Shown: one piece after another, positions 46,129 through 57,320 of the stretch
How positions within the stretch are numbered: position 1 is the stretch's first letter
How the letters are laid out: every line of letters begins with the position of its first letter
Source: Sciurus carolinensis
Taxonomy: Eukaryota > Chordata > Mammalia > Rodentia > Sciuridae
NCBI RefSeq assembly: GCF_902686445.1
Contig: NC_062232.1
Coordinates: 75,905,440 to 75,969,439 of the forward strand
DNA: 64,000 bases
Direction of reading: 5' to 3'
Notes under the pieces: generated by a model
Databases searched by the model: none
Told to the model about the DNA's origin: nothing
The model's input: the letters and a program-made list of their open reading frames with translations, nothing else
Program-made: the position numbers and the translations under genes

Positions 46129-46540
46129 AGCAGGCCTGGACCATAGGCAGCTTCTCTGAGCAGGGCAAGGCAGTGAGAGGCTTCCCTGAGCAGTCAGGCT
46201 TCCAGTTCCGTTCACAGCCAGACTCCCTCTGGAGGCAGGCCTGGTCTGCAGGTGGCTTCTCGGAGCAGGACCACCCAGTGAGAGGCTTTGGCACACAGCC
46301 AGCTCCCACCTCCAGACCCAGTGGCAGCCCGGACGACAGACAGCTTCTTGGAGCAGGGTCTGCAAGGGAGAGGCTTCTGTGTGCACAGCCAGGCTTCCCC
46401 TTCCATGCACAGCCAGGCTACCCTCAGCCCCGGTGGCAAGCCCGGACAGCAGGTGACTTCTCAGAGCAGGGCCAGCCAGTGAGAGGCTTCTGCGCACAAC
46501 TAGGCACCCCTGGCCTGGGCGGCAGACAGGACAGAGGCCC
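46129..46540 (+). promoter_or_regulatory. Tandem monomers in LINE-1 5' UTR
   Basis: Four imperfect GC-rich units plus a partial fifth start at about 46129, 46234, 46323, 46435 and 46521 (spacing 86-112 bases). Each opens with GGCAG.CC.GGAC-like sequence, then 'CTTCTCxGAGCAGG', then 'AGTGAGAGGCTTC', then 'CACAGCCAG'. This is the organisation of monomer-type LINE-1 promoters known in mouse. Promoter role is inferred. The 149-aa plus and 156-aa minus frames here arise from the repeated units. Confidence 0.8.
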
Positions 46541-46836
46541 AGACCAGTCATGTCACAGCCTGCAGTCTAGTTCCCCTTTGGGTGATCATTGGTCAACAAG
46601 GGGAGGTGCCTCTGCCCACTAGCACAGAATAGACCCCACCTGAAGTCCACTATCCCTAGAGGGGCAGCTTCCTTGTGGAGCACCGCATTATCAACATCCT
46701 CCAAGACTTCAGGCTACTAAAGGCTAAGAGGGGATATACTAGAAATCCTCAGGGACATTGTAAGTCAATAGAGGAAAACTGCAATATCTCAGCAGTCCAC
46801 TGATACCAGAACAATATAAAAAAACAAGGGAAGAAA

Positions 46837-47905
46837 ATGTCCCAAACAAACCTAGAAACTATATCAATAAAACCCAATGACAGCACAAGAGAAGAAATGT
46901 CAGAAAGGGAGTTCAGAATGTACATAATTGAAACAATCAGGGAAGCAAACGAGATGAAAGAGCAAATGCAGGCATTGAAGGAGGAGATGAAAGAGCAAAT
47001 GCAGGCATTAAATGATTGTACCAATCAACAGTTAAAAGATCAAATATGGGAAGCAAGAGATCATTTCAATAAAGAGTTAGAGATATTGAAAATAAGAAAA
47101 GAAACAGACATCCTTGAAATGAAGGAAACAATAAACCAAGTTAAAAACTCCAGAGAAAGCATAACAAATAGGATAGAACACCTGGAAGACAGAACTTCAG
47201 ACATTGAAGACAAAATATTTAAGCTTGAAAACAAAGTTGCCAAACAGAGAAGATGGTAAGAAATCATGAACAGAATCTACAAGAATTATGGGATACCATG
47301 AAAAGGCCAAATTTAAGAATTATTGGGATAGAGGAAAGCACAGAGAAACAAACCAAAGGAATGAACAACCTATTCAATGAAATAATTGCAGAAAATTTCC
47401 CAAATCTAAAGAATGAAATAGAAAATCAAGTACAAGAGACTTATAGGACTCCAAATATACAAAACTAAAACAGACCCACACCAAGGCACAATATAATGAA
47501 AATACTTAACATACAAAATAAAGACAGAATTTTAAAGGCTGTGAGAGAAAAAGAATCAAATTACATTCAGGGGGAAACCAATTCAGATATCAGCAGATTT
47601 TTCAATTCAGACCCTAAAAGCTAGAAGGGCCTGGAAAAACATTTTTCAAGTCCTGAAAGAAAACAGATGCCAACCAAGAATCATATACTCAGCAAAACTT
47701 ACCTTCAGATTTGATAATGAAATAAAATTCTTCCATGATAAACAAAAGCTAAAAGAATTTACAAAAAGAAAGCCAGCTTTACAGAACATTCAAGCAAAAT
47801 ATTCCATGAGGAAGAGATAAAAAATAATGATGTAAATCAGCAAAGGGAAGAACTACCCTAAAGGAACAGGCAAATAAAGGAGAAATAAAGTCGTGTCCCA
47901 AAAAT
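46837..47905 (+). pseudogene. LINE-1 ORF1 remnant
   Basis: The first frame (46837-47259, 140 codons) begins MSQTNLETISIKPND and forms a long charged coiled coil (...NRIEHLEDRTSDIEDKIFKLEN), then shifts frame at about 47245. The next frame (47253-47468) carries the RRM-like domain (RPNLRIIGIEESTEKQTKGM) and ends early. The C-terminal part continues in other frames to about 47905. A 33-base direct duplication in the coiled coil (46951-46977 and 46984-47010) gives EMKEQMQAL twice, lengthening it by 11 residues. Inactive. Confidence 0.88.
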
Positions 47906-47917
47906 AAAATTAGCCGA

Positions 47918-50900
47918 ATGACCGGGAATACAAATCATATCTCAATAATAACCCTGAATGTTAATGGCCTGAACTCATCAATCAAAAGACATAGACTGGC
48001 AGATTGGATTAAAAAGAAAGCTCCAACAATATGCTGCCTGCAAGAGACTCACCTCATAGAAAGAGATACCCACAGATTAAAGGTGAAAGGATGGGAAAAA
48101 ACATAATATGCACATGGACTCAGCAATAAAGCCAGAGTATCCAAACTCATATCAGATAATGTGGACTTCAAGCCAAAGTTAGTCAGAAGAGGTAAAAAAG
48201 GACATTTCATTTTGCTTAAGGGAAGCATGAATCAGCAAGACATAACAATCATAAATATCTATGCCCCAAACATTGGCTCATCCATGTACATCAAACAAAT
48301 CCTTTTCAATTCCAGAAATCAGCAGACCACAACACAATAACACTAGGCAAATGTAACATACCTGTCTCACCACTGGACAAATGTTCCAAACAAAAATTGA
48401 ACAAAGAAACCATAGATCTCAATAACACAATCAATAATTTAGTCTTAATGGACATTTATAGAAGATACCATCCAACAAAGAGCAAATACACTTTCTTCTC
48501 AGCAGCACATGGAACCTTCTCTAAAATAGACCATATTTAATGCCACAAAGCTAATGTTAGTAAATACAAAAAGATAGAGATAATACCTTGTATTCTATCA
48601 GATCATAATGGATTGAAATTAGAAATAAATGACAGAGTTAAAAACAGAAACTACTCCAAAACCTGAATATTAAATAATATACTATTGTATGATGAATGGA
48701 TAACAGAAGACATCAGGAAGGAAATTAAAAAATTCTCAGAGGTAAACGAGAACAAAGATACATCATATCAAAATCTCTGGGACACTATGAAAGCAGTACT
48801 TAGAGGAAAATTTATTTCATGCAGCGCATTCAACAAAAGAAGTAGAAATCAACAAATAAATGACCTAACACTACGGCTCAAACCCCTAGAAAAAGAAGAA
48901 CAGAGCAACACCAAAAGTAGTAGAAGATAGTAAATAGTTAAAATCAGAGTTGAAATCAACGAAATTGAAACAAAAGAAACAATCGAAAAAATTAACAAAA
49001 TAAATAGTTGGGTCTTTGAAAAAATAAACAAAATTGATAAACCTTTAGTCACACTAACAAAGAGAAGGAGAGAGAAAACTCAAATTACTAAAATTCAGAA
49101 TGAACAAGGAAATATCATGACAGACACAAGTGAAATACAAAACATAATTAGAAGCTATTTTGAAAATCTATACTCCAACAAAATAGAAAATCTTGAAGAC
49201 ATCAACAGGTTTCTAGAGACATATGAATTACCTAAACTGAACCAGGAGGATATACACAATTTAAATAGATCAATTTCAAGTAATGAAATAGAAGAAGTCA
49301 TCAAAAGCCTACCAACAAAGAAAAGTCCGGGACCAGACGGGTTCTCAGCCGAGTTCTACAAAACCTTTAAAGAGCTCATTCCAATACTTCTCAAAGTATT
49401 CCATGAAATAGAAGAGAAGGAAACCCTCCCAAACTCATTCTATGAAGCCAATATCACTCTGATACCTAAACCAGACAGAGACACATTGAGAAAAGAAAAT
49501 TTCAGACCAATATCCTTAATGAACATTGATGCAATAATTCTCAACAAAATTTTAGCAAATCGCATACAAAAACACATTAAAAAGATAGTGCACCATGATC
49601 AAGTGGGTTTCATCCAGGGATGCAAGGTTGGTTCAACATCAGGAAATCAATAAATGTAATTCACCATATCAATAGACTTAAAGTCAAGAATCACATGATT
49701 ATTTCAATAGATGCAGCAAAAGCATTTGATAAAATACAGCATCCCTTCATGCTCAAAACACTAGAAAAAACAGGGATAGTGGGAACATTCCTTAACATTG
49801 TAAAGGACATCTATGCTAAGTCCATGGCTAATATCATTCTAAATGGTGAAACACTGAAAGCATTCCCCCTAAAATCTGGACCAAAGAAGGGATGTCCTCT
49901 TTCACCACTTCTATTCAACATTGTCCTTGAAACTCTAGTCAGAGCAATTAGACCAAAGAAATTAAAGGGATATGAATAGGAAAAAAAGAACTCAAACTAT
50001 CCCTATTTGCTGAAGACATGATTATATATTTAGAGGAACCCAGAAATTCCACCAGAAAGCTTTTAGAACTCATAAGTGAATTCAGTAAAGTAGCAGGATA
50101 TAAGATCAACGTTCATAAATATAATGCATTTTTATACATGTGATAAATCTTCAGAAAGAGAAGTTAGGAAAACTACCCCATTCACACAAAAAAATAAAAT
50201 ACCTGGGAATTGATCTAACAAAAGAGGTGAAAGACCTCTACAATGAGAACTACGAAACACTAAAGAAAGAAATTAAAGAAAACCTGAGAAGATGGAAAGA
50301 TCTTCCATGTTCTTGGATAGGCAGAATTAATATTGTCAAAATGGCCATACTACCTAAAGTGCTATACAGATTCAATGCAATTCCAATTAAAAGCCCAATG
50401 ATGTACTTTACAGAAATAGAGCAAGCAATCATGAAATTCATCTGGAAGAATAAGAAACCCATAATATCTAAAGCAATCCTTAGCAGGAAGAGTGAAGCAG
50501 GGGGTATCACAATACCAAAAGTTCAACTATACTACAAAGCAATAGTTACAAAAATGGCATGGTGTTGTTACCAAAATAGACAGGTAGATCCATGGTACAG
50601 AATAGAGGACACGGACACAAACCCAAATAAATACAATTTTCTCATACTGGACAAAGGTGCCAACAATATGCAATGGAGAAATGATAGTCTCTTCAACAAA
50701 TGGTGCTGGGAAAACTGGAAATCCATATGCAACAGAATGAAACTAAACCCCTATCTCTAACCTTGCACAAAACTCAACTCAATATGGATCAAGGACCTCG
50801 GAATCAGACCAGAGACCCTGCATCTTATAGAAGAAAATATACGTCCAAATCTTCAACTTGTTGGCTTAGGATCAGACTTTCTTAACAGGACTCTCATAGC

Positions 50901-51717
50901 ACAAGAAATTAAAGCAAGAATCAATGACTGGGACAGATTTAAACTAAATATCTTTCTCTCAGTAAGGAAGGTATCAGCAATGTGAAGAGAGAACCTACAG
51001 AGTGGGAGAAAATATTTGGCACTCAAACTTCAGATAGAGCACTAATTTCCAGAATCTATAAATAATTCAAAAAACTCTACACCAAAAATACAAATAACCC
51101 AATCAACAAATGGGCTAAGGAAATGAACAGACACTTCACAGATGAAGATCTACAAGCAATCAACAGATATATGAAAAAATGTTCAACATCTTTAGTAATA
51201 AGAGAAATGCAAATCAAAACTACCCTAAGATTCCATCTCACCCCAATTAGAATGGCGATTATCAAGAATACCAGCAACAATAGGTGTTGGCGAGGATGTG
51301 GGGAAAAAGGTACACTCATACATTGCTGGTGGGGTTGCAAATTAGTGCAGCCACTCTGGAAAGCAGTATGGAGATTCCTCAGAAAACTTGGAATGGAACC
51401 ACCATTTGACCCAGCTATCCCACTCTGGCCTATACCCAAAGGACTTAAAATCAGCATACCACAGAGATACAGTCACATCAATATTCATAGCTGCTCAATT
51501 CACAATAGCCAGATTGTGGAACCAACCTAGATGCCCCTCAATTGATGAATGGAAAAACTGTGGTATATATATGCCATGAAATATTACTCAGCCATAAAGA
51601 ATAATAAAATTATGGCATTTTCAGGCAAATGAATGAAATTGGAGAATATCATGCTATGTGACATAAGCCAGTCTCAAAAAAACCAAAGGACGAATGATCT
51701 CACTGATAAGCGGATGA
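47918..51717 (+). pseudogene. LINE-1 ORF2 (endonuclease/reverse transcriptase) remnant
   Basis: The N-terminal endonuclease part is readable from 47918 (ITLNVNGLNSSIKRHRLADW, then CCLQETHL), so the Asn and Glu catalytic positions are present. A stop follows at 48104-48106 after GWEKT. The reverse transcriptase part is open at 49117-49653 ([28 protein letters not shown]) and, after one frameshift, at 49620-49979. The FADD box reads FAED (GAA at 50012-50014), which removes a catalytic Asp. The C-terminal part is open at 50140-50760 and 51123-51530, with [18 protein letters not shown]. Not functional. Confidence 0.9.
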
Positions 51718-51950
51718 TGACAAGTAATGGGGGGTGGGAGGGCGGCAAGAATGGAGGAAGGAAGGACTGTATAGAGGGAAAAGAGGGGTGGGAGGGGAGG
51801 GGGGGAAGGGAAAAAATAACAGAATGAATCAAACAACATTACCCTATGTAAATATATGATTACACAAATGGTATGCCTTTACTTCATGTACAAACAGAGA
51901 AACAACATGTATCCCATTTGTTTACAATAAACAAACAAACAAAAAAAAAG

Positions 51951-52329
51951 AATGATAAAATTATGACATTTGCAGGCAAATGGATGAAATTGGAGAATAT
52001 CATGCTAAATGAGATAAGCCAATCTCAAAAAACCAAAGGACGAATGATATCGCTAATAAGTGGATGATGACACATAATGGGGGGTGGGAGGGTTTAATGT
52101 TAGGGTTAGAGTTAGGGTTAGGGAGGGGGGCAAGAATGGAGGGAGGAAGGACTGTATAGAGGGAAAAGAGGGTGGGAGGCGTGGGGGGGAGGGATAAAAT
52201 AACAGAATGAATCGAACAACATTACCCTATTTAAATTTATGATTACACAAATGGTATGCCTTTACGCCATGTACAAACAGAGAAACATGTATCCCATTTG
52301 TTTACAATAAAAATAAATTTTTAAAAAAT
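51951..52329 (+). mobile_element. Second LINE-1 3' end appended to the first
   Basis: After the first A-tail (ACAAACAAACAAAAAAAAAG) a new copy of the last ORF2 codons starts ('AATGATAAAATTATGACATT'), with its own 3' UTR and terminal 'TTTACAATAAAAATAAATTT'. Unlike the first 3' UTR, it carries the TTAGGG-like insert (52093-52122), so it is not a simple duplicate. It has no target-site duplication of its own that I can separate from the A-tail. Confidence 0.85.
52093..52122 (+). repeat. Telomere-like tract in LINE-1 3' UTR
   Basis: TTAATG, TTAGGG, TTAGAG, TTAGGG, TTAGGG in a row, at the same 3' UTR position as in the copies at 33.5 and 43.5 kb. Confidence 0.88.
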
Positions 52330-52344
52330 ATATAAAATTGGGAC

Positions 52345-52556
52345 CATAGTCAGGCTTGGTGGTGCACACCTGTAATCCCAGCTGCTCTGGAGGCTGAGGC
52401 AGAAGGATAAGGAGTTCAACCCCAGCTTCATCAAAAGCAAGGCACTAAGCAACTTAGTGAGATTGTGTCTCTAAATAAAATACAAAATAGGACTGGGGAA
52501 TGTGGCTCAGTGGTTGAGTGCCCCTCAATTCAATACCTTGTACCCCTCCAAAAAAA
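52345..52556 (+). mobile_element. MEN / B1-dID composite SINE
   Basis: B1-like half (TGGTGGTGCACACCTGTAAT) plus ID-like half (GGACTGGGGAATGTGGCTCA). AAAATTGGGAC (52334-52344) and AAAACTGGGAC (52557-52567) form its target-site duplication with one mismatch. Its insertion point lies inside or directly next to the right target-site duplication of the LINE-1, so it came later. Confidence 0.9.
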
Positions 52557-52567
52557 AAAACTGGGAC

Positions 52568-53069
52568 TGTAACTCAGGTGTTCTAAATTCTAAACCAGCT
52601 TTTTTACAGTTACAATGGAAACACAACATCCTTAAAACACTGATTAGCCAGACTTGATTAATTATAATCCTTATTAATCATGTTTTCATTTTGTTGTACT
52701 CTGTTTTCAGAAGGAAGAGGTGTGTTGATAACTAGCACATATAAAGATATAATATATGTTATAATAATGCAGAGATATAAAATTTTATGCCCTGACAAAT
52801 CTCTTAAAAACCTTTATTTACAGGTATAGTCATGTCTACAAATGATTTTTGTTATTAATGATGGTCAACAGCTCTGCCAAGATCTTTAATCATCAAGAAT
52901 CAATTACATCCACTGTACTCCTATTACTGATGCAGAAAAGTAAACTAACAAAACTAAAATATGTTTAAACTTTCTTTACTAGTAAAAAAAATCATTTCTT
53001 TAAATAATACTTATTTAGGCAAAAACCTTGTTAACCTGCATGCACATCCCTAATAATTATAATATATTG
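52568..53069. other. Unassigned AT-rich sequence
   Basis: No gene or confident repeat was seen. Confidence 0.4.
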
Positions 53070-53272
53070 AAAAAAAAATTTTGGTACTGGGGGAATGAAC
53101 TCAGGGATGCTTTACCACCAAACTACATCCCCAACCCTATTTATTGGGACACGATCTCACTAAGTTGCTGAGGGACTTGCTAAATTGCTGAAGCTGTCCT
53201 TGAACTTGTAATCCTCCTGCCTCAGCCTCCCTAATCACTGGGATTACAGGTGTGCACCACCAAACATGGCAA
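53070..53272 (-). mobile_element. MEN / B1-dID composite SINE
   Basis: Reverse ID half (GTACTGGGGGAATGAACTCA) then reverse B1 half (CCTCCTGCCTCAGCCTCCCT, ATCACTGGGATTACAGGTGT). Confidence 0.88.
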
Positions 53273-53424
53273 TTTTTTTTTATATACATCTATGAAACAT
53301 GTAGTACCATAAATATGCACAATTTTTATGTTTTTATGTATCAGTTAAAATATTTAAATAAAAATATAAAAATAAAAACTCATAAGAGTTTTCTATGATT
53401 TGAATTTTCTAATTGTACCTTGAT

Positions 53425-53690
53425 GGTGTTTTTTTTTCTTCTTTTTTATTTTTTAATTTTTTACAGACTGCATTTTGATTCATTGTACACAAATGAGGTA
53501 CATTATTTTGTTTCTATGATTGTACATGATGTAGATTCATACCATTTGTGTAATCATACATGTACATAGGGTAATGATGTCTGTCTCATTCCACCATTTT
53601 TCATACCCTCCACCCTCTCATTTCCCTCTATGTAATCTAAAGTTCCCCCATTCTTCTCTCATTCCCCATACCCCCCATTATATTGAAAAT
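53425..53690 (-). mobile_element. LINE-1 3' UTR only, reverse
   Basis: Poly(T), then 'CAGACTGCATTTTGATTCAT', 'GTACACAAATGAGGTACATT', 'ATGATGTCTGTCTCATTCCA' and a pyrimidine-rich end: the reverse of the 3' UTR at 9715-9967. It is a very short, 5'-truncated insertion. Confidence 0.85.
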
Positions 53691-54435
53691 TTCCTATTAT
53701 ACTTTCCTAGACTATTCTAAATTAATCAAAATCTTATTTACAAATGAATGCTAATTTATTTAAAGAAGAATCTATAATCTCTGAGTTTATTCACTTTCTG
53801 AGATGCTAAGGATTAGCATTTCAACATATAAATTTTTAGAGGGATGCAATTCAACCTTTAACAGACCTCAAACTTTTCAACAAAATAAAATTAAGTAACA
53901 AGATTCAAAATGTATTTGAATATACTTGGTTTATTATGAGCTAAGGTCTCAGATATTTACCTTATAGTCCCAAATTGTTAGCAATAGTTAAAATTAAAAA
54001 TTTTCTATTCCAAAAGAAAATTATTCCTCAAGTGGAAAATGTGCCATAATATGACATAATATTTTTATGGATTGAGCTAATTATTGATGGGAGAAAAGAT
54101 CTCTAGGGATGTACAAACATCTTTTGATCTTTATCTTTCAGGTTACTTCTTCCATTTGTTAATATGGCCTAACACTAGAATTGTTGTAAGTTGATGTCAA
54201 GAGTCAAATGTATGGGGAAACTAAGTTGAAAACCTACTAACTATACCCCATTCTGGCTCCTCTAAATATTTGGTAATTCACATTGGTATTATCGCTGTGT
54301 CTCTGCAGCAAATGCTACTCTATATGTAGATGATCATTTTTCTATAAGTTCATTATGGATAAGAAACTTGGGTGATCTGTGGCATAGAATTTATTTATTA
54401 TTTCAACTAGTACTATACCTCTCTTTGTTACACAT
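53691..54435. other. Mostly unassigned; MLT1 scrap at 53805-53868
   Basis: The part at 53805-53868 ('ATTTCAACATATAAATTTTT' and following) resembles the reversed 5' end of an MLT1 LTR. No gene was seen. Confidence 0.4.
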
Positions 54436-54439
54436 GTTT

Positions 54440-54850
54440 TAAACTTTTGGTTTGAAATAAACTTAGATTTATAAAAATGTCGCAAGAAGAGTCTACAATG
54501 TTCCCATATATCCTTAACCCAACTTCCTCCATTATCATCTTATATAATCATAATACATTTATCTAAACCAGGTAATTAACACAAAATCAACACAATTAAC
54601 TAAACTATAGTCTGTGTTCACATTTCATCATTTTTTCCACTAATGTCATTTGTTTCAGAATTTAATCCAAAGTCCCACATTGTATTTAGTTTTCATGTCT
54701 CCTTGGTGTTCTCATCTGGCAAAGTTACTCTTTTTCTTTTTCATGACCTTGACTTATTTGGAAAACACTAACAATTTATTTTGAAAAAATGTTTCCCATT
54801 TTAGATTTGTCTGCTTTTTCACTGATTCAATTCAGATTATGCATCTGACA
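54440..54850. repeat. Ancient L1-type 3' UTR-like repeat
   Basis: 'AACCCAACTTCCTCCATTAT', 'TAACTAAACTATAGTCTGTG', 'GTTTTCATGTCTCCTTGGTG' and 'TTTTCATGACCTTGACTTAT' follow the order of an old mammalian LINE-1-associated repeat. Orientation and family are uncertain. Confidence 0.4.
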
Positions 54851-54949
54851 ATACAAATTAAGTGACTATGCACCATGTTCAACACACCTTACCAGTAGTT
54901 ATATGATGTCACTATGTGTCATCACTGGTGCTGTTAACTATGATCTCTT

Positions 54950-55045
54950 GGTTAAGAGCTTACCATTTTCCAGGCACTACAATGAACATATTGTATGGAT
55001 TATATTATTTAGTCCTCATAACCCTGTATATTGCACACTGTTATT
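54950..55045 (-). repeat. MIR SINE fragment
   Basis: 'AGCTTACCATTTTCCAGGCA' and 'TAGTCCTCATAACCCTGTAT' are reversed MIR segments, cut by the DNA transposon that follows. Confidence 0.6.
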
Positions 55046-55050
55046 ATGCA

Positions 55051-55535
55051 CAGTCATCAATGAGCAGCATAAGTGATGGTAGTCTCATGAGATTATAATG
55101 GAACTAAAAAATGCTATGCCATGATGATGTCATAACTGCTATAACATTGTAAGTCAATGCACTACTCACATATTTATTTTGATACTGATATAAATGAACC
55201 ATTATTATTATTATTGTATATAGCCTACACAATTAGGTGTAGTGTATGCATAAAACTTGAAAATGATAAATGACTTATTGATTTACATATTTATTACACA
55301 TAATTTTGTTATTGTTTTAGAAAAGAAGTGTATTATTAAAACATACACTGTGTTATGCCAGCAACAAACGCATTCGTTGTGTTAACCACATCTCTTGATT
55401 GCATCAATAGGTCACAGGGAATGATTGATTTATACCATCTAGGTTTGTCTGAATCCTTTCTGTAATGTTCACAGATGAAATTAACTAATGACACATTTCT
55501 AAAAACATGTCTCTGTTGTTAAGCAACACATACTG
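55051..55535 (+). mobile_element. Non-autonomous DNA transposon (TcMar/Tigger-like)
   Basis: Ends are imperfect inverted repeats: CAGTCATCAATGAGCAGCAT at the left, and 'GTTAAGCAACACATACTG' at the right, whose complement is CAGTATGTGTTGCTTAAC. The interior has 'CATGAGATTATAATGGAACT' and 'CTAGGTTTGTCTGAATCC', typical of an old mammalian cut-and-paste family. The name is not certain. Confidence 0.6.
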
Positions 55536-55944
55536 TTCAGTGTGTATGTGTGCATTCCCACGTTTCCAAAGGTGGATTTAAGAAAAGGTCAGATACTGAC
55601 TGTAGAACCTATGTTCTTATTCACTGAAGACTATAACATAGATTTGACATTGTCTAAATGTTAAGGTATCTAACCAGGATCTATGTTTGAATAGGTGGCT
55701 AACCTACTTCATCACCTGCACTGAGAATGACATACTTAAAAACAAGAACAGAGATTTTTTTAGGGTGTAGATATGTTCCAAAACTAAGATAAAAGATCAA
55801 CTGAAACCCCTGAATGTCATGCCATAGAGATGAATGCAGTGCTTTTATCTTGTGCATTTTACAAAAATAGGTATTTTCAGTTATTCAAGAGAGTTATAGA
55901 AAACTAAGTCAGAACTCAGCGAATTTTAGGCAATAATTTCTCCT

Positions 55945-56432
55945 TGATACAAGTTTCTTATGACCATTGTAACAAAATAACAAAAAATATTGCCTTAAAA
56001 TAGCACAAATTTATTATTTTACAGTTCTTAGAGTCAGAAATGAAACCTCAGTTGAAGTCAAAGTGTTTACAGGCATTTCTAACCAGGAGTTCAAGTAAAC
56101 AATCTATTTCCTTAGCTTTTGGATATCTAGAAGTCACCTGTAGTCTTTAGCTCATTGCTCTTTGCACAAATCCCAAAGCTAGTATTTACATTATGACCTC
56201 TCCTCTTATCATCTTATCTCTTCTGATACCTCTACCTCATTCTTTGAGCTTCTAAGATTTCTTATGATTGCCTCCAGGGCCTACCTTGATAGTCCAGAAT
56301 AATATCTCCGCACCAAGGTCCTTAACCTAATAACATCTGTAAAATCTTTTTTGTCAACTAGGGTAACAAGATAACAAATTATGGCAATCAGGACTTTGGC
56401 ATCTTAAGGAGATTATTATTCTGCCTTTCACA
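55945..56432 (-). mobile_element. MLT1-type LTR
   Basis: Reversed MLT1 order: 'TTTCTTATGACCATTGTAAC', 'ACAAATTTATTATTTTACAG', 'GTCCAGAATAATATCTCCGC' and 'CTTAACCTAATAACATCTGT'. Confidence 0.65.
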
Positions 56433-57079
56433 TATTTCTAGCAATTAGCAGCTATCCCCAAACAGTATAAAATGAGAGAGGAGTGACTGGATTTTAAGAG
56501 CCCCATGAGGTTAGTGTGTTTTAAGAAGCAACACAAGATATGTGTCAACTTTAGATTTTTTTTCTGTGAATAAAAGATATGTTACTTTCCAGTACATTTC
56601 CTGAGCAGACTCTAAATTAGTCTGAATTTTTAAAAAGGCCAAGACTCAGTTACTAGCTCCATGGCATTCTAAGTACATTAACATTAACCAAACTTCCCTG
56701 TGAGAACAACTGAAAGTGATGGATAATTTATTTATTTTTAAATATATTTTTATCTATTAAAGGAACATGCAGGAAGTAAGGAATGCTATATCCTAAAAAA
56801 GTCTTCAACAGAGTTATCAAATAATTTCTATCCTTAAAGACATACTAAATATGAACACAAAGTGAAAAATTAATAAATCACATGGAATAAATGAATTAGA
56901 GTGGTCAGAAAAAAAAAAGAGCCAAATCAGATCTGCAAAGGATTTAGAAGTTGCAAAAAAAATACAATTAGATTAAACATAATTAAATAAATAAATGAAA
57001 AGGATGAAAAAGTATGAAAGACCAAAAAACATAAAAAGACAAGATTATTTATAAAAAGAACAAATTTCCAGTAACAGCA
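56433..57079. other. Unassigned AT-rich sequence
   Basis: No gene or confident repeat was seen. Confidence 0.4.
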
Positions 57080-57155
57080 GACCACATAATCTCATTTAAC
57101 CTTCTTACTGAAATATGCATATTAAATATTCTGGGAAATTATTTTCTAAAACATT

Positions 57156-57320
57156 TTTAAATGTTAAATATGAAGAGAGAATGTAGAATCTTCCAGTTCT
57201 GAACAAAATGATTTAGGCCAAATTATACCTGCTCAGTTGTACTTAAACTATGAAAAAAAACTGTACATATACAAAGACTATAAGACTGAAAGGTGGAAAA
57301 CAAAGCGGAACTGGCTAGGA
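57156..57320 (+). repeat. 165-bp perfect direct repeat, copy 1
   Basis: From TTTAAATGTTAAATATGAAG to GCGGAACTGGCTAGGA. I compared it base by base with 58395-58559 and found no difference. The copies are offset by 1,239 bases. Confidence 0.95.

Larger units (their letters stand above)
45988..52329 (+). mobile_element. Nearly full-length LINE-1 with doubled 3' end
   Basis: Starts GGAGACCAAGACGGCAAAC, the typical first bases of an L1 5' UTR. It continues through a tandem-unit 5' UTR, broken ORF1 and ORF2, and a 3' UTR with A-tail ending at about 51950. A second LINE-1 3' end (51951-52329) follows. One perfect 13-bp duplication (45975-45987 and 52330-52342) encloses everything. Total 6.34 kb. 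Stops and frameshifts make it inactive, but divergence from related copies is modest. Confidence 0.92.

Noticed and set aside
46173..46622. 149-codon plus-strand protein
   Set aside because: It lies wholly within the tandem LINE-1 5' UTR. The apparent internal peptide similarity reflects the DNA monomers.
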